NCBI RefSeq assembly: GCF_002368335.1
Contig: NZ_AP018288.1
Coordinates: 1,579,355 to 1,643,354, forward strand
DNA length: 64,000 nucleotides
DNA from: Nostoc sp. NIES-4103
Lineage (GTDB): Bacteria > Cyanobacteriota > Cyanobacteriia > Cyanobacteriales > Nostocaceae
Direction of reading: 5' to 3'
Shown one piece after another: positions 7,746 through 16,167 of the stretch (its first letter is position 1; each line of letters opens with the position of its first letter). The position numbers and the translations under genes were made by a program. The notes beneath the pieces are model-generated. The model was not told the DNA's origin and made no database searches. It was given only the letters and a program-made list of their open reading frames with translations.

Positions 7746-9335
7746 ATGAATATAAACAATCGGGTTGGGTTAGCGCTGTCAATTGTCCTGTTATCTGCTA
7801 ATACTGTTATAGCCCAACCCAAGCCAACCACCCGACCGCAGCCGCCTACACCCAGCGCCACAACGCCTACACCCATCCCCACAATTTCCACACAGCAGCG
7901 TGAGGAACTAGAAAAGCTACAGCAAGAAAAAGAGATAAGAGATAGAGTTCAAAACGAAGTTGACCGTGCTTTTAGTTACACCACAGCTATGCTAAATATT
8001 TTGCTAGTTGTGCTGACTCTGTTACCAATTTTTGCGACGGCTGGTGTTTGGTTCCTGTATCGTAGCGTGATTAGTCAGCTAGTGTCTGAGACAAAAAAAC
8101 AGTTAGAAGAAGAAGTTGAAAAACAACTGAAGACCCAAGTAGCAGAAGAATTCAAACAACAAACTGAAGCTTTGTTAGAGCAAAAAAATAAAGAATTACA
8201 GGAGGAAATAAATCAGCTAAAATCTGAATTTGATTCACAAGTCGAATTCCACTTAAGAAAATTGATATTGGATGCTCAAACTGCTCAAACTAAAATTGAA
8301 CGCACTGTAACAGAACTTTCTCAGATTACGCCTCAACCTTCACCAACGCAAGAGCCTAGGTCAACTGAAACACAGCAAAAAATACAACAGCTGACAACAG
8401 ATTTTCAAAATTTAGAATCTAATCCTCTAATCAGACTGACTGCTAATGATTATTTCACACAAGGAAATGCTCTTTTCTATGAAAACCGATATGAAGAAGC
8501 GATCGCATCTTGGGATAAAGCCATTGAAATCAAACCCGACTATCACGACGCTTGGGGCAACCGGGGCATTGCGCTGTGGAACTTAGGACAATATGAACAA
8601 GCGATCGCATCCTACGACAAAGCTATTGAAATCAAACCCGACTTCCACGAAGCTTGGTACAATCGGGGCATTGCACTGGGGAACTTAGAACGGAATGAAG
8701 AAGCGATCGCATCCTATGACAAAGCCATTGAAATCAAACCCTACTTTCACCAAGCTTGGAACAGCCGGGGCGTTGCACTGGCGAACTTAGGACGATATGA
8801 ACAAGCGATCGCATCTTGGGATAAAGCTATTGAAATCAAACCCGACTACCACCAAGCTTGGAACAACCTGGGCGCTGCACTGGCAAAATTAGGACGGAAT
8901 GAAGAAGCGATGGCATCCTACGACAAAACCATTGCAATCAAACCCAACGACCACAAGGTTTGGAACAACCAGGGCATTGCACTAGGGAACTTAAAACGAT
9001 ATGAACAAGCGATCGCATCCTACGACAAAGCCATTAAAATCCAACCCGACTACCACGACGCTTGGCACAACCGGGGTTATGCACTGATGAAATTAGGAGA
9101 ATATGAACAAGCGATCAAATCCTACGACAAAGCCATTGAAATCAAACCTGATTATGCTAATGTTTGGTACAACAAAGCTTGCTGCTATGCGTTGACCCAA
9201 AATGTAGAACTAGCAATAGATAACCTGCAACAAGCTATTAAAATTGATCCCGAATACAAGCAAAGAGCAAAAACTGACTCAGACTTTGACACAATTCGAG
9301 AAAATGAGCGCTTTCAGAAATTGATAGAAGGGTAG
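7746..9335 (+). CDS. Membrane-anchored coiled-coil TPR repeat protein
   Basis: 529 residues: signal peptide (1-23), Pro/Thr-rich linker, a transmembrane helix (about 82-105, LNILLVVLTLLPIFATAGVW), charged coiled coil rich in Glu/Lys/Gln (about 110-190), then eight TPR units (about 236-507). The units share a pattern like AIASYDKAIEIKPD and are near-identical at DNA level with a 102-base period, often containing HIP1 (GCGATCGC) at the Ala-Ile-Ala codons. TPRs bind partner proteins; the partner here is unknown. The topology predicts an N-terminal extracytoplasmic stretch and cytosolic TPRs, or the reverse if the first segment is cleaved. The repeats make copy-number change by recombination likely. 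Confidence 0.9.
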   Translation: MNINNRVGLALSIVLLSANTVIAQPKPTTRPQPPTPSATTPTPIPTISTQQREELEKLQQEKEIRDRVQNEVDRAFSYTTAMLNILLVVLTLLPIFATAGVWFLYRSVISQLVSETKKQLEEEVEKQLKTQVAEEFKQQTEALLEQKNKELQEEINQLKSEFDSQVEFHLRKLILDAQTAQTKIERTVTELSQITPQPSPTQEPRSTETQQKIQQLTTDFQNLESNPLIRLTANDYFTQGNALFYENRYEEAIASWDKAIEIKPDYHDAWGNRGIALWNLGQYEQAIASYDKAIEIKPDFHEAWYNRGIALGNLERNEEAIASYDKAIEIKPYFHQAWNSRGVALANLGRYEQAIASWDKAIEIKPDYHQAWNNLGAALAKLGRNEEAMASYDKTIAIKPNDHKVWNNQGIALGNLKRYEQAIASYDKAIKIQPDYHDAWHNRGYALMKLGEYEQAIKSYDKAIEIKPDYANVWYNKACCYALTQNVELAIDNLQQAIKIDPEYKQRAKTDSDFDTIRENERFQKLIEG

Positions 9336-9364
9336 ATTCTAAAAAAGTGCAATTTTTATTTTTT

Positions 9365-9799
9365 TCATTGACTACAACCTAATTTTGTTAATACTGCTTG
9401 CAGCAATGAAGTAAAACTGTGAATGTTTGCCAGTTTCACCACCGACTCACCACCAACATAAGTTCGGCTAGCTTCAACATTAGTTTGACCAACATTCACC
9501 ATAAACCTAATGGTAAATTCTCCATCATCAGGCAATTTCTGCAATAAATTGCTAGGGTTTATATGCACCTCACCTGCTAAATCTTGCACCTGGAAATTTA
9601 GCCCATAAGTGACAAAGGTGTAAGATTCACTATCGGGATTTTCTTGTAACTGGGCGATATGTTCCTCAAAATATTTTATCAAACGTTGTAAATCTTGAAT
9701 AGAAATCAACTCAGGTTGAGACTTCACCGCAACATAACCAAGATGTGAATCAAGATGAAATTCGACAATTAAATCTACATCTTGTTTATCAATTTCCAA
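9365..9799 (-). CDS. Conserved-looking hypothetical protein
   Basis: 144 residues, acidic, soluble, with no signal peptide or transmembrane segment. I do not recognise the family. Predicted features are an early LIVEFHLDSHLGYVAVKS strand pair, a helix with IQDLQRLIKYFEEHIAQLQ, and a beta-rich second half. The start is TTG at 9799 with no clear Shine-Dalgarno, so the N-terminus is uncertain. It converges with the TPR gene across 29 bases. Confidence 0.6.
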   Translation of the reverse strand: MEIDKQDVDLIVEFHLDSHLGYVAVKSQPELISIQDLQRLIKYFEEHIAQLQENPDSESYTFVTYGLNFQVQDLAGEVHINPSNLLQKLPDDGEFTIRFMVNVGQTNVEASRTYVGGESVVKLANIHSFTSLLQAVLTKLGCSQ

Positions 9800-9927
9800 A
9801 CTGTTTAAGTTGAATATAATTTAATATCCTTCTGTTTGCAAAAGGCATTTACGACTAATTGGTTTTTGTGTTGAGGTATGAGTATAACTAGCCATAAAGT
9901 AACACTTAGTTAAAGTAACTTTAAAAT

Positions 9928-9991
9928 ACTTTGTGCCTTTGTGCCTTTGTGGTAAAAAATCTTCAACCACAAAAGACACCAAGACACAAAG
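9928..9991. repeat. Dispersed inverted repeat (CTTTGTG...CACAAAG type)
   Basis: An imperfect long inverted repeat: a left arm of repeated TTTGTGCC blocks ending TTTGTGGT (9928-9952) and a right arm starting ACCACAAAAG and ending GACACAAAG (9966-9991). The same sequence style recurs near 11788-11880. Confidence 0.7.
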
Positions 9992-10021
9992 ATTAAGATT
10001 CTGCCGTTGGGTGTAATATAC

Positions 10022-10894
10022 TCACAAATACTTCTGTAACAACAACCCCAACTTCTCCTTTGTCTGTGCTGGCGCTTTATCCAACTGAGTTAAAATCGCA
10101 TATTTCAAAGCCGAATGTGCATCACTAGGGGGTGGATTTTCACTCAAACGGCGTACAGTTTCTTGAATCACCTTTTGAGCATTCACTGCATTGCGCTGCA
10201 AATTACCAATCACCATTTCCACTGTCACACTATCGTGATCTGGATGCCAACAATCGTAATCTGTCACCAGCGCCAAAGTTGCATAAGCAATTTCTGCTTC
10301 CCTGGCTAACTTCGCCTCTGGTAAGTTCGTCATCCCAATGATTTTTGCGCCCCAACTGCGGTAAAGATGCGATTCCGCCTTAGTGGAAAATGCCGGGCCT
10401 TCCATGCATACATAAGTGCCACCGCGATGCAGAGTCACTTCTGGTAAATTCAGAGAAGCGATCGCATCTCCTAGCACCCCAGCCAAATTTTGACAAATCG
10501 GTTCGCCAAAAGCAATATGAGCCACAATGCCTTCACCAAAAAAGGTAGAAACTCGATTTTTGGTTCTGTCAATAAACTGATCTGGCACCACCATATCCAA
10601 TGGTTTAGCCTCTTCCTGCAAAGAACCCACAGCGCTAGCTGAGATTAAATACTCCACACCGAGTTGCTTCATTGCATAGATGTTGGCACGAAACGGTAAC
10701 TCTGAAGGCAATAAAGCATGATTACGCCCATGACGTGCTAAAAAAGCTACTCTAGTTTCATCTAAAGTGCCCAAAATTAAAGCATCAGAAGGCGAGCCAA
10801 AAGGCGTTTTTACTTGCACTTCTTCCACATCTTTGAGGGCATCCATTTTGTATAAACCGCTGCCACCAATAATCCCAATCTGAGCTTGACCCAT
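10022..10894 (-). CDS. mtnP: S-methyl-5'-thioadenosine phosphorylase
   Basis: 290 residues from the ATG at 10894. It phosphorolyses methylthioadenosine, the by-product of polyamine synthesis, to adenine and methylthioribose-1-phosphate. Family features visible are IGIIGGSGLY at the N-terminus, the phosphate-site LARHGRNHALLP, GTYVCMEGPAFSTKAES, and GMTNLPEAKLAREAEI followed by TDYDCWH. The Asn-Leu-Pro form and downstream Asp residues fit an MTA rather than guanosine phosphorylase. The frame is open upstream to 10978, but those codons overlap the preceding gene and include a heptamer-like GTTGACT repeat; the family start is MGQAQIGIIGGSG. It lies 10 bases behind a GFA-domain gene on the same strand, so co-transcription is likely. 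Confidence 0.93.
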   Translation of the reverse strand: MGQAQIGIIGGSGLYKMDALKDVEEVQVKTPFGSPSDALILGTLDETRVAFLARHGRNHALLPSELPFRANIYAMKQLGVEYLISASAVGSLQEEAKPLDMVVPDQFIDRTKNRVSTFFGEGIVAHIAFGEPICQNLAGVLGDAIASLNLPEVTLHRGGTYVCMEGPAFSTKAESHLYRSWGAKIIGMTNLPEAKLAREAEIAYATLALVTDYDCWHPDHDSVTVEMVIGNLQRNAVNAQKVIQETVRRLSENPPPSDAHSALKYAILTQLDKAPAQTKEKLGLLLQKYL

Positions 10895-10904
10895 AATTTT
10901 TAAT

Positions 10905-11372
10905 CTATTGATTGTTGACTGTTGACTGTTGTGTCCATTTTTCCCACAGAGAATGCATATCCTCTGGTTGCCCCTCATAATTGAGCATCTGCTCAGAAAT
11001 AATTATCCACGGCTGTGCATTGCGTGTCCAAACATTTCCCACAGGACGTAACCAACTTGTATCATCTAACGTTCCCGGTTTAACGTTGATAGTATCTTGG
11101 CTGTAAGTCCGTTCATGAAACAATCGTGTTCCGCACTCCCCGCAGAACAAATTTTTGACCTCACGTCCGCTATCGGCTTTACGAGTCCAGGCTTTTGGTT
11201 TTCCTTGAACAATCACAACAGCATCTCGTGGAACAGTGAGTGACATGCCAAAGGCACTAGAGGATTGTTTCTGACACTCTTTGCAATGGCATACATACAA
11301 AGTTAATGGTTCAGCACGAATTTCATAACGAATCTTTCCACATTGACAGCCCCCAAAATATGGAAAACTCAC
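10905..11372 (-). CDS. GFA/CENP-V domain zinc protein
   Basis: 155 residues of the glutathione-dependent formaldehyde-activating enzyme (GFA) fold family. The zinc-binding cysteines are in GGCQCGKIRYEI (8-19), VCHCKECQKQSSSAFG (27-42) and LFCGECGTRLF (about 75-85). Most members have no tested activity; some bind glutathione adducts. The last ten residues (WTQQSTVNNQ) are encoded by a GTTGACT-type tandem repeat, suggesting the original C-terminus was altered or extended by repeat growth. It sits immediately upstream of mtnP with a 10-base gap. GFA proteins are often annotated as aldehyde-activating; that role is not shown here. Confidence 0.85.
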   Translation of the reverse strand: MSFPYFGGCQCGKIRYEIRAEPLTLYVCHCKECQKQSSSAFGMSLTVPRDAVVIVQGKPKAWTRKADSGREVKNLFCGECGTRLFHERTYSQDTINVKPGTLDDTSWLRPVGNVWTRNAQPWIIISEQMLNYEGQPEDMHSLWEKWTQQSTVNNQ

Positions 11373-11466
11373 AAGTTTTCTCTCCTTGAAAATAAGGATA
11401 ATATTTCTGCTCTAGTGCATATTTTATTACTTATAAATACCTCAAATTAGCCCTTGCAAAATGTAA

Positions 11467-11572
11467 TATAGCAACAGCCAAGCTGGTTAGGACATCAACA
11501 GATGATAGAACCTAGACACAAAAAGACTTTTCACCCAGTCCCCAGTCCCTAGTCCCTAGTCCCCTGCTATAT
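11467..11572. repeat. Dispersed repeat element, copy 1 (about 106 bp)
   Basis: Bounded by TATAGC and GCTATA. It shares an 88-base nearly identical core with 19174-19261, including TTAGGACATCAACAGAT and a (CAGTCCC/TAGTCCC)n array. No reading frame; MITE-like. Confidence 0.75.
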
Positions 11573-11576
11573 AACC

Positions 11577-11769
11577 TGAGTTCGACGGAACCTAACCCCA
11601 ACCCCTTCCCTTGTAGGGAAGGGGCAAAAAATCTACACATTGATACAGAAGAATAAGGTTTTTAAGCCTCTCCCCGCTTCGGGGAGCCAGTGCGGTCTTG
11701 GGGGTCTCCCCCATGAGCAACTGGCGTTGAGAGGAATGGAAGTGGGGTCTTTTAAATCTGTCGAACTCA
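11577..11769. repeat. Inverted-end repeat element with multi-arm palindromes
   Basis: Perfect 10-base inverted ends TGAGTTCGAC and GTCGAACTCA. Inside are arms CCCCTTCCCT/AGGGAAGGGG (11602-11624) and a three-armed structure at 11667-11734: outer CCTCTC/GAGAGG, arms CTCCCC/GGGGAG and TGGGGG/CCCCCA. No credible gene; a short plus-strand frame here (11640-11870) is repeat-derived. The same end sequence bounds 19881-20208. Confidence 0.7.
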
Positions 11770-11841
11770 CGTTAATGTATTTTTCTTGGTGTCTTCGTGT
11801 CTTTGTGGTTAAAGAATTGACTTATGAACCACATAGACGCG

Positions 11842-13515
11842 TCAGCGGCTTCCCGCAGGGTAGACACTAAGACACGAAGTTAAATACTGTGTCAATGTAA
11901 ACGCGTCTACGCCTAATTCGGTGCGTTCTGCGGCTGCTAGGATACCCGCTTGCGAATGCCACCAAGCAGCAGTGGCTACTATATTTTCTACAGTAATTTG
12001 TTTAGTTACTACCTGCGCCAACAATCCACCCAGTAGCCCAGTTAACACATCACCACTACCACCACGCGCCAAAGCTGGAGTACTTTCGGGATTAATCCAA
12101 ACTAAACCTTGGGGGTTAGCGATCGCTGTCCTCGCTCCTTTTAACAATACCACAGCCCCTGTTTGTGCTGCTGCTTCTCTCACAGCTTTGACTCTATCAA
12201 GTTTGGGGTCGGCAATATCGGGAAACAACCGCTGAAATTCACCAGTATGGGGTGTGAGTATTGTTGTGGCTTGTCGTTTTTGCAACGTGGGGATAGTTCC
12301 CATTTGTGCCAGGATATTTAAACCATCAGCATCGATAATTAAGGGGCGTTCGCTTGCTATTACTTGTTGCACAATGGCAGTAGCATCTTTTGTTAAACCA
12401 GGGCCCATAGCGATCGCATTAAAGGAACTTAAATCAGTCTTTTCTGGTAATTTTAGTTGAGCGATCGCTCCAGTTTCCGTTTCTGGGCAACCAACAATCA
12501 GGGCTTCTGGCAAATGTGACACCAAAAGAGGTTTCAAAGATTCTGGAACTGCAATTGAGAGCATTCCCACACCACTAGCCCGCGCCCCCAAAGCAGTTAA
12601 AATTGCACCACCAGCATAGCGACGCGAACCGCAAATCAAAAGTAAATGTCCTTCTTTATACTTGTGAGTAACGGGTGGCCGGGGTAGCGGTAGAGTAGCC
12701 AATGCCGTTGCTGGTGTAATACGTTTAATTTTGGGTGTATCCCCCAGAACAGCTTGCACATCAGCCAAAGGAATATCAAAATCGATTAACTCAGCTTTGC
12801 CGAGATAATCTAAAGCCTGGTCTTGTAAAAAACCCAACTTCCACAAACCCAAGCAAAATGTGTGAGTAGCACGAATGGCAGTACCCAATACCTCACCCGT
12901 ATCAGTATGTAAACCGGAAGGCAAATCGATACTAATAATTGGCTTATTCCATTCATTCAGTTGATTAATTGCAACAGCAATAGAATCAGCCAGGGTTCTT
13001 TCTAAGCCAAATCCAAACAACCCATCAACCAAAAAATCACAATCTGGCAGCTGTGCTATTTCTTGGTAATAGGGAATACCTAAGCTTTGGGCATACTGTA
13101 AGTGCTGGGAGGTTAATTCCTTAAACTTAGAAAAAGGAGAATAAATCCAAACCTCATACCCACGAAAGTATAATTCACGGGCGACTACCAAAGCATCGCC
13201 CCCATTATGACCAGGGCCAACAAGAATTCCCACACGGTTGCTTGAGGACAAGAGGGGGGATGAGGGAGATGAGGAAGTAATTTCTCCCCCTGCACTCCTA
13301 CTCCCCTGCACCCCTGCACCCCTGCACCCCTGCTCCCCTATTCCCCCTCGTCCAAACAGAGGATAGATTTCCTGAAGGCGATGAGCAATTAGTACTGCTA
13401 CCTTTTCCATCAAAGCTGCTACAGGCATTCCGGCGGCAAAAATACGCTCTTCAATATCCCGCATTTGCCCAGCAGTCACGACAACTTGTGAAATTTGTTC
13501 TTGTCTGTTTTGCAT
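11842..13515 (-). CDS. nnr: Bifunctional NAD(P)H-hydrate epimerase / ADP-dependent NAD(P)H-hydrate dehydratase
   Basis: 557 residues, the fused metabolite-repair enzyme. The N-terminal YjeF_N domain (about 10-235) epimerises damaged NAD(P)HX and has VGPGHNGGDALVVARE. The C-terminal ribokinase-like domain (about 260-545) dehydrates it using ADP, with LTPHTGEFQRLFP and ARGGSGDVLTGLLGG. Residues about 56-93 (Gly/Arg/Ser-rich) are encoded by a CCCCTGCA tandem repeat absent from the family, so the epimerase domain carries a repeat-born loop. The last dozen residues, ending SVYPAGSR, and the stop lie in dispersed-repeat sequence, so the natural C-terminus was replaced. A heptamer array lies just upstream of the ATG. 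Confidence 0.93.
   Translation of the reverse strand: MQNRQEQISQVVVTAGQMRDIEERIFAAGMPVAALMEKVAVLIAHRLQEIYPLFGRGGIGEQGCRGAGVQGSRSAGGEITSSSPSSPLLSSSNRVGILVGPGHNGGDALVVARELYFRGYEVWIYSPFSKFKELTSQHLQYAQSLGIPYYQEIAQLPDCDFLVDGLFGFGLERTLADSIAVAINQLNEWNKPIISIDLPSGLHTDTGEVLGTAIRATHTFCLGLWKLGFLQDQALDYLGKAELIDFDIPLADVQAVLGDTPKIKRITPATALATLPLPRPPVTHKYKEGHLLLICGSRRYAGGAILTALGARASGVGMLSIAVPESLKPLLVSHLPEALIVGCPETETGAIAQLKLPEKTDLSSFNAIAMGPGLTKDATAIVQQVIASERPLIIDADGLNILAQMGTIPTLQKRQATTILTPHTGEFQRLFPDIADPKLDRVKAVREAAAQTGAVVLLKGARTAIANPQGLVWINPESTPALARGGSGDVLTGLLGGLLAQVVTKQITVENIVATAAWWHSQAGILAAAERTELGVDAFTLTQYLTSCLSVYPAGSR
13304..13348. repeat. Tandem repeat (CCCCTGCA) inside nnr
   Basis: Several copies of an 8-base unit related to CCCCTGCA, in frame within the nnr coding sequence; read on the minus strand it encodes a Gly/Gln/Arg-rich loop. 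Confidence 0.8.
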
Positions 13516-13530
13516 CAGTTGTCAGTTGTC

Positions 13531-13649
13531 ATTTGTCATTTGTCATTTGTCATTTGTCATTTGTCATTTGTCATTTGTCATTTGTCATTTGTCATTTGTC
13601 ATTTGTCATTTGTCATTTGTCATTTGTCATTTGTCATTTGTCATTTGTC
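13531..13649. repeat. Heptanucleotide array, 17 perfect copies of ATTTGTC
   Basis: Seventeen uninterrupted copies of ATTTGTC, the short tandemly repeated repetitive (STRR) type known from heterocystous cyanobacteria. It lies between nnr and the SPOR-like gene on the same strand. Apparent plus-strand reading frames through it are artefacts of a repeat without stops. Confidence 0.97.
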
Positions 13650-13660
13650 ATTAGTTATTT

Positions 13661-13733
13661 CTCCCCACCTCCCCATCCCCTCATCCCCTCATCTCCCCAT
13701 CTCCCCATCTCCCCATCCCCCTCATCTCCCCAC
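13661..13733. repeat. CTCCCCAT-type tandem repeat
   Basis: Roughly eight-base units related to ATCTCCCC, directly after the ATTTGTC array and abutting the stop codon of the SPOR-like gene. Confidence 0.8.
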
Positions 13734-14534
13734 TCACTTTCCGTAGTAAACCCTAGCATCACCGAATCCCAAATTACGCAGGCGATTGTTCCATTCTTCT
13801 GCTTCTGTTCGCCGAGGAAAAGGCCCTACTGCTACATGTGGCCCCCGCGGTGATTCTCTTTGAAGTATAAAGCCATACAATCCTGTACTTTGTCTAATTC
13901 TTTGTGCGATCGCAGGTAACTCTTCCGATTTAGCGGGTATAGCTACATAGTAGCTAGAACTTTGTCCTCTATAAACGTCTCTATCACCCCTATTAGGATA
14001 AGTAGGTATTTGTTGACCGTTACCAAAGCTAATAATCTGTGCCCCATAAATACCATATGACTGGAGTTGTCTCACCCGTTCTTCGGCGCCAGATCGTCTG
14101 CTAAAAACTCCCGACTGAATCACAGAACGTCCTTGAAATGAACGGATGTAAGCACTAGGTTCAATCCGACGTACTTGTTGCAGCGTTTGGTAATTGTAAT
14201 TCTCAACGTACACTAAGTAACGCTGATAATTCTGCCCATATGATTGCGACGGCACAAACTCTTGGTCATATTGATTAAATTGTACTGATTGAGAAGGCAC
14301 AAATTCCTGCACTGATTGGGAAGGTTGCAACTGCGGTAAAGGCTGCGTCCCATAGGGTATGGTTTGGATATCTGGCGGTGGCGGTAAAGTGTCAACTACT
14401 CCTTGCTGAGTCAGTAACAACTTGCTGTTGTGGATTTGCCCTTGTGCTGGAATTGATTGAGATAGCAGCGCTAAGCCTCCCAAGAACAAGGACACCATCT
14501 CAAATCTGATAAATTTACCCCGTATTTTGGACAT
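13734..14534 (-). CDS. Secreted SPOR-like domain protein
   Basis: 266 residues. Signal peptide 1-33 (hydrophobic core LFLGGLALLSQS, then PAQGQ). A Pro/Gln/Ser-rich low-complexity region with repeated EFVPSQS follows to about 100. The C-terminal part has two SPOR-like units: YLVYVENYN...VIQSGVFSRRSGAEERVRQLQ (about 106-165) and YYVAIPAKSEEL...VAVGPFPRRTEAEEWNNRL (about 195-260). SPOR domains bind denuded peptidoglycan glycans, so a cell-wall or septal location is inferred. It is upstream of nnr on the same strand but separated by about 220 bases of repeats. Confidence 0.8.
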   Translation of the reverse strand: MSKIRGKFIRFEMVSLFLGGLALLSQSIPAQGQIHNSKLLLTQQGVVDTLPPPPDIQTIPYGTQPLPQLQPSQSVQEFVPSQSVQFNQYDQEFVPSQSYGQNYQRYLVYVENYNYQTLQQVRRIEPSAYIRSFQGRSVIQSGVFSRRSGAEERVRQLQSYGIYGAQIISFGNGQQIPTYPNRGDRDVYRGQSSSYYVAIPAKSEELPAIAQRIRQSTGLYGFILQRESPRGPHVAVGPFPRRTEAEEWNNRLRNLGFGDARVYYGK

Positions 14535-14639
14535 AGTAAATTTTACGTAAAATCAATGATGATATTTTAATCACTTACCACTGTGGCTGCACCCTTTGGT
14601 GCTGCGTCTACAATTGCCAAAATTTTAGGGATCAGCACG

Positions 14640-14690
14640 CTTATATCTGGTGACATACTCCTACACTGATGCTATCGCATACAGTGTAGG
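14640..14690 (-). mobile_element. Right end of the TnpB element 1 (hairpin plus GAGTATGTCA)
   Basis: Arms CCTACACTG (14660-14668) and CAGTGTAGG (14682-14690) overlap the last codons of tnpB. Read on the tnpB strand the hairpin is followed by GAGTATGTCA, the same ten bases that follow the hairpin of the second element at 26863. This fits a subterminal hairpin and cleavage site of an IS200/IS605-like right end, also where a TnpB guide RNA would end. Confidence 0.65.
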
Positions 14691-15887
14691 CTTCTCAGAG
14701 ACTCCCGGTATTCCGTCGGACATTAACTGAGCTTTAAGAACCGGATGCCCCTCGGCTCTTTTTCTTATTACAATGGCTGCGTTGTGGTCACGATCCAAAG
14801 AGTATCCACAACTGCATTTATGCCATCGTTCATGTAGCTTTTTAAGGACTTTTTCACCACAATTAGAACATTCTTGACTCGTACCAGGTGCTTTAACAGG
14901 GATTACTAACAACCCAGCATTTTCGGCTTTATTTGTCAGTATTGACAAGAAGTTACCCCAACCCGCATCATGTACAGATTTTGAAAGTTTAGACCTTGAA
15001 AGTCCTTTAATGTTTAAATCTTCATGAGCAATTACATCATATTTTTTCAGTAAGTTATTAGCGGTTTTAAAGTGAAAGTCCTTCCTCTTGTCAGCAACTT
15101 TTTTATGTTGCCTGCCTAGTTGTTTAACAGCTTTCTCCCTACGGTTACTACCTTTTTTACGTCGTGAAACACGCTTTTGAATAATTCTTAATCGCTTTTG
15201 TGCTTTACGGTAATGTTGAGGAATAGTTACTGTTTCACCCTCAGCAGTTGTCAAAAACTCCTTCAATCCCATATCAATTCCAGTTATTGATTCTGGGTTA
15301 ATGTCTGGTTTAATTCCTGGAACTGTTGAGTCTTCCAAGCTTAGCGTCACATAATAACCATCAGCTTTCTTGGTAATAGACGCAGTTTTAACTTTCAAAC
15401 CATCAGGTAGAGGGCGATGCAAAATAACTTTGATTTTACCTAGCTTTGGTAAATCAATTAAGTTACCTTGCAAACATCCGTCTTTCACTTGTGGATATGT
15501 AAAAGTGCGGTATCTACTACGAGATTTCAATCTTGGCTTACCGCTTCTTTTACCATTGCTGTCTCCTTTCAGGAATCTGTCGAAAGTTAGCTTAACTTTC
15601 TTAACAACATCCTGTAACACCTGTGAATAAACATCATTATAGTGAGGATGAGTTTTCTTAAGTTCAGGTAATGTTTTCTTTTGAGAGTAATAGTCTGGAT
15701 TGTCTCTCAACTTTGGCAAGTGACAAACAAGAGGGCAGGCATTAATCGGACAGCGATTTTGCTCATACCAGTTAAACCTATCTGCCAACAAATAGTTATA
15801 TTGAGCGCACAACATAGATAGCCATCTGTCTATTTCTGCGGCTTGTGATTTTGTTGGGCGTAATCTGTACTGGTATGCAGTCCTCAT
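14661..15887 (-). CDS. tnpB: TnpB RNA-guided nuclease (IS200/IS605-like), element 1
   Basis: 408 residues, full length. The RuvC residues are present: Asp in GIDMGLKEF, Glu in AHEDLNIKGL and Asp in SLDRDHNAA. The zinc finger is CSNCGEKV...HKCSCG. The N-terminal HTH-like block MRTAYQYRLRPTKSQ is typical. TnpB is the ancestor of Cas12 and cuts DNA guided by an RNA from the element end. No TnpA (Y1 transposase) is nearby, so the element is non-autonomous for movement. A 57-residue RHH gene starts 60 bases away on the opposite strand. The element end lies next to a truncated toxin-like gene. Confidence 0.93.
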   Translation of the reverse strand: MRTAYQYRLRPTKSQAAEIDRWLSMLCAQYNYLLADRFNWYEQNRCPINACPLVCHLPKLRDNPDYYSQKKTLPELKKTHPHYNDVYSQVLQDVVKKVKLTFDRFLKGDSNGKRSGKPRLKSRSRYRTFTYPQVKDGCLQGNLIDLPKLGKIKVILHRPLPDGLKVKTASITKKADGYYVTLSLEDSTVPGIKPDINPESITGIDMGLKEFLTTAEGETVTIPQHYRKAQKRLRIIQKRVSRRKKGSNRREKAVKQLGRQHKKVADKRKDFHFKTANNLLKKYDVIAHEDLNIKGLSRSKLSKSVHDAGWGNFLSILTNKAENAGLLVIPVKAPGTSQECSNCGEKVLKKLHERWHKCSCGYSLDRDHNAAIVIRKRAEGHPVLKAQLMSDGIPGVSEKPTLYAIASV

Positions 15888-15925
15888 TTCTTGGCTCTCA
15901 TCACCAAATACACTTTATCATAAAA

Positions 15926-15944
15926 GGGTACACATTGTTTACCC
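15926..15944. promoter_or_regulatory. Inverted repeat between tnpB and the divergent RHH gene
   Basis: GGGTA and TACCC arms separated by nine bases, just before the ATG at 15948 in the 60-base divergent promoter region. A plausible operator for the RHH protein; inference. Confidence 0.4.
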
Positions 15945-15947
15945 ACT

Positions 15948-16121
15948 ATGAAAGATTCTAGATTAAGTGTCAGGATGTCAATACGCAGATTAAACAAGCT
16001 TAGGCAGTACGCCGCAAACAAAGATAAGACTGTAACGCAAGTAATAGAAGATTGGATTGACCGACTACCAAGCGCAAAAATTGACGACTCTTCAACCACC
16101 CCTTTCCCTAATCAACAGTAG
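15948..16121 (+). CDS. Small ribbon-helix-helix-like protein paired with tnpB
   Basis: 57 residues, found by direct translation. The N-terminal LSVRMSIRRLNKLRQYA followed by KTVTQVIEDWIDRLPS fits a ribbon-helix-helix: one beta strand that would contact DNA, then two helices. The C-terminal tail is Ser/Thr/Pro-rich. It is head to head with tnpB across 60 bases. Its layout matches the 48-residue RHH gene beside the second tnpB. RHH proteins are usually dimeric DNA-binding repressors, so control of tnpB expression is the simplest inference. No toxin partner is adjacent within the element. Confidence 0.7.
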   Translation: MKDSRLSVRMSIRRLNKLRQYAANKDKTVTQVIEDWIDRLPSAKIDDSSTTPFPNQQ

Positions 16122-16167
16122 AGGTTGATATTGGTCGGAGGTGGTTTCGTCGTCGTCCGGTCATTCA

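Noticed and set aside
11640..11870. 76-residue plus-strand frame
   Set aside because: Made of palindromic dispersed repeats and runs antisense into the 3' end of nnr.
13531..13649. Possible CRISPR array
   Set aside because: Seven-base units with no spacers. No CRISPR-like repeat-spacer pattern was seen anywhere in the window.
13488..13853. Two plus-strand reading frames across the ATTTGTC array encoding repeated Leu-Ser-Phe-Val-Ile-Cys-His
   Set aside because: A heptamer repeat without stops is open in all frames by arithmetic; no start signal and no family.
15884..16099. 71-residue minus-strand frame upstream of tnpB
   Set aside because: It is the complement of the 57-residue RHH gene, which has the better protein pattern.
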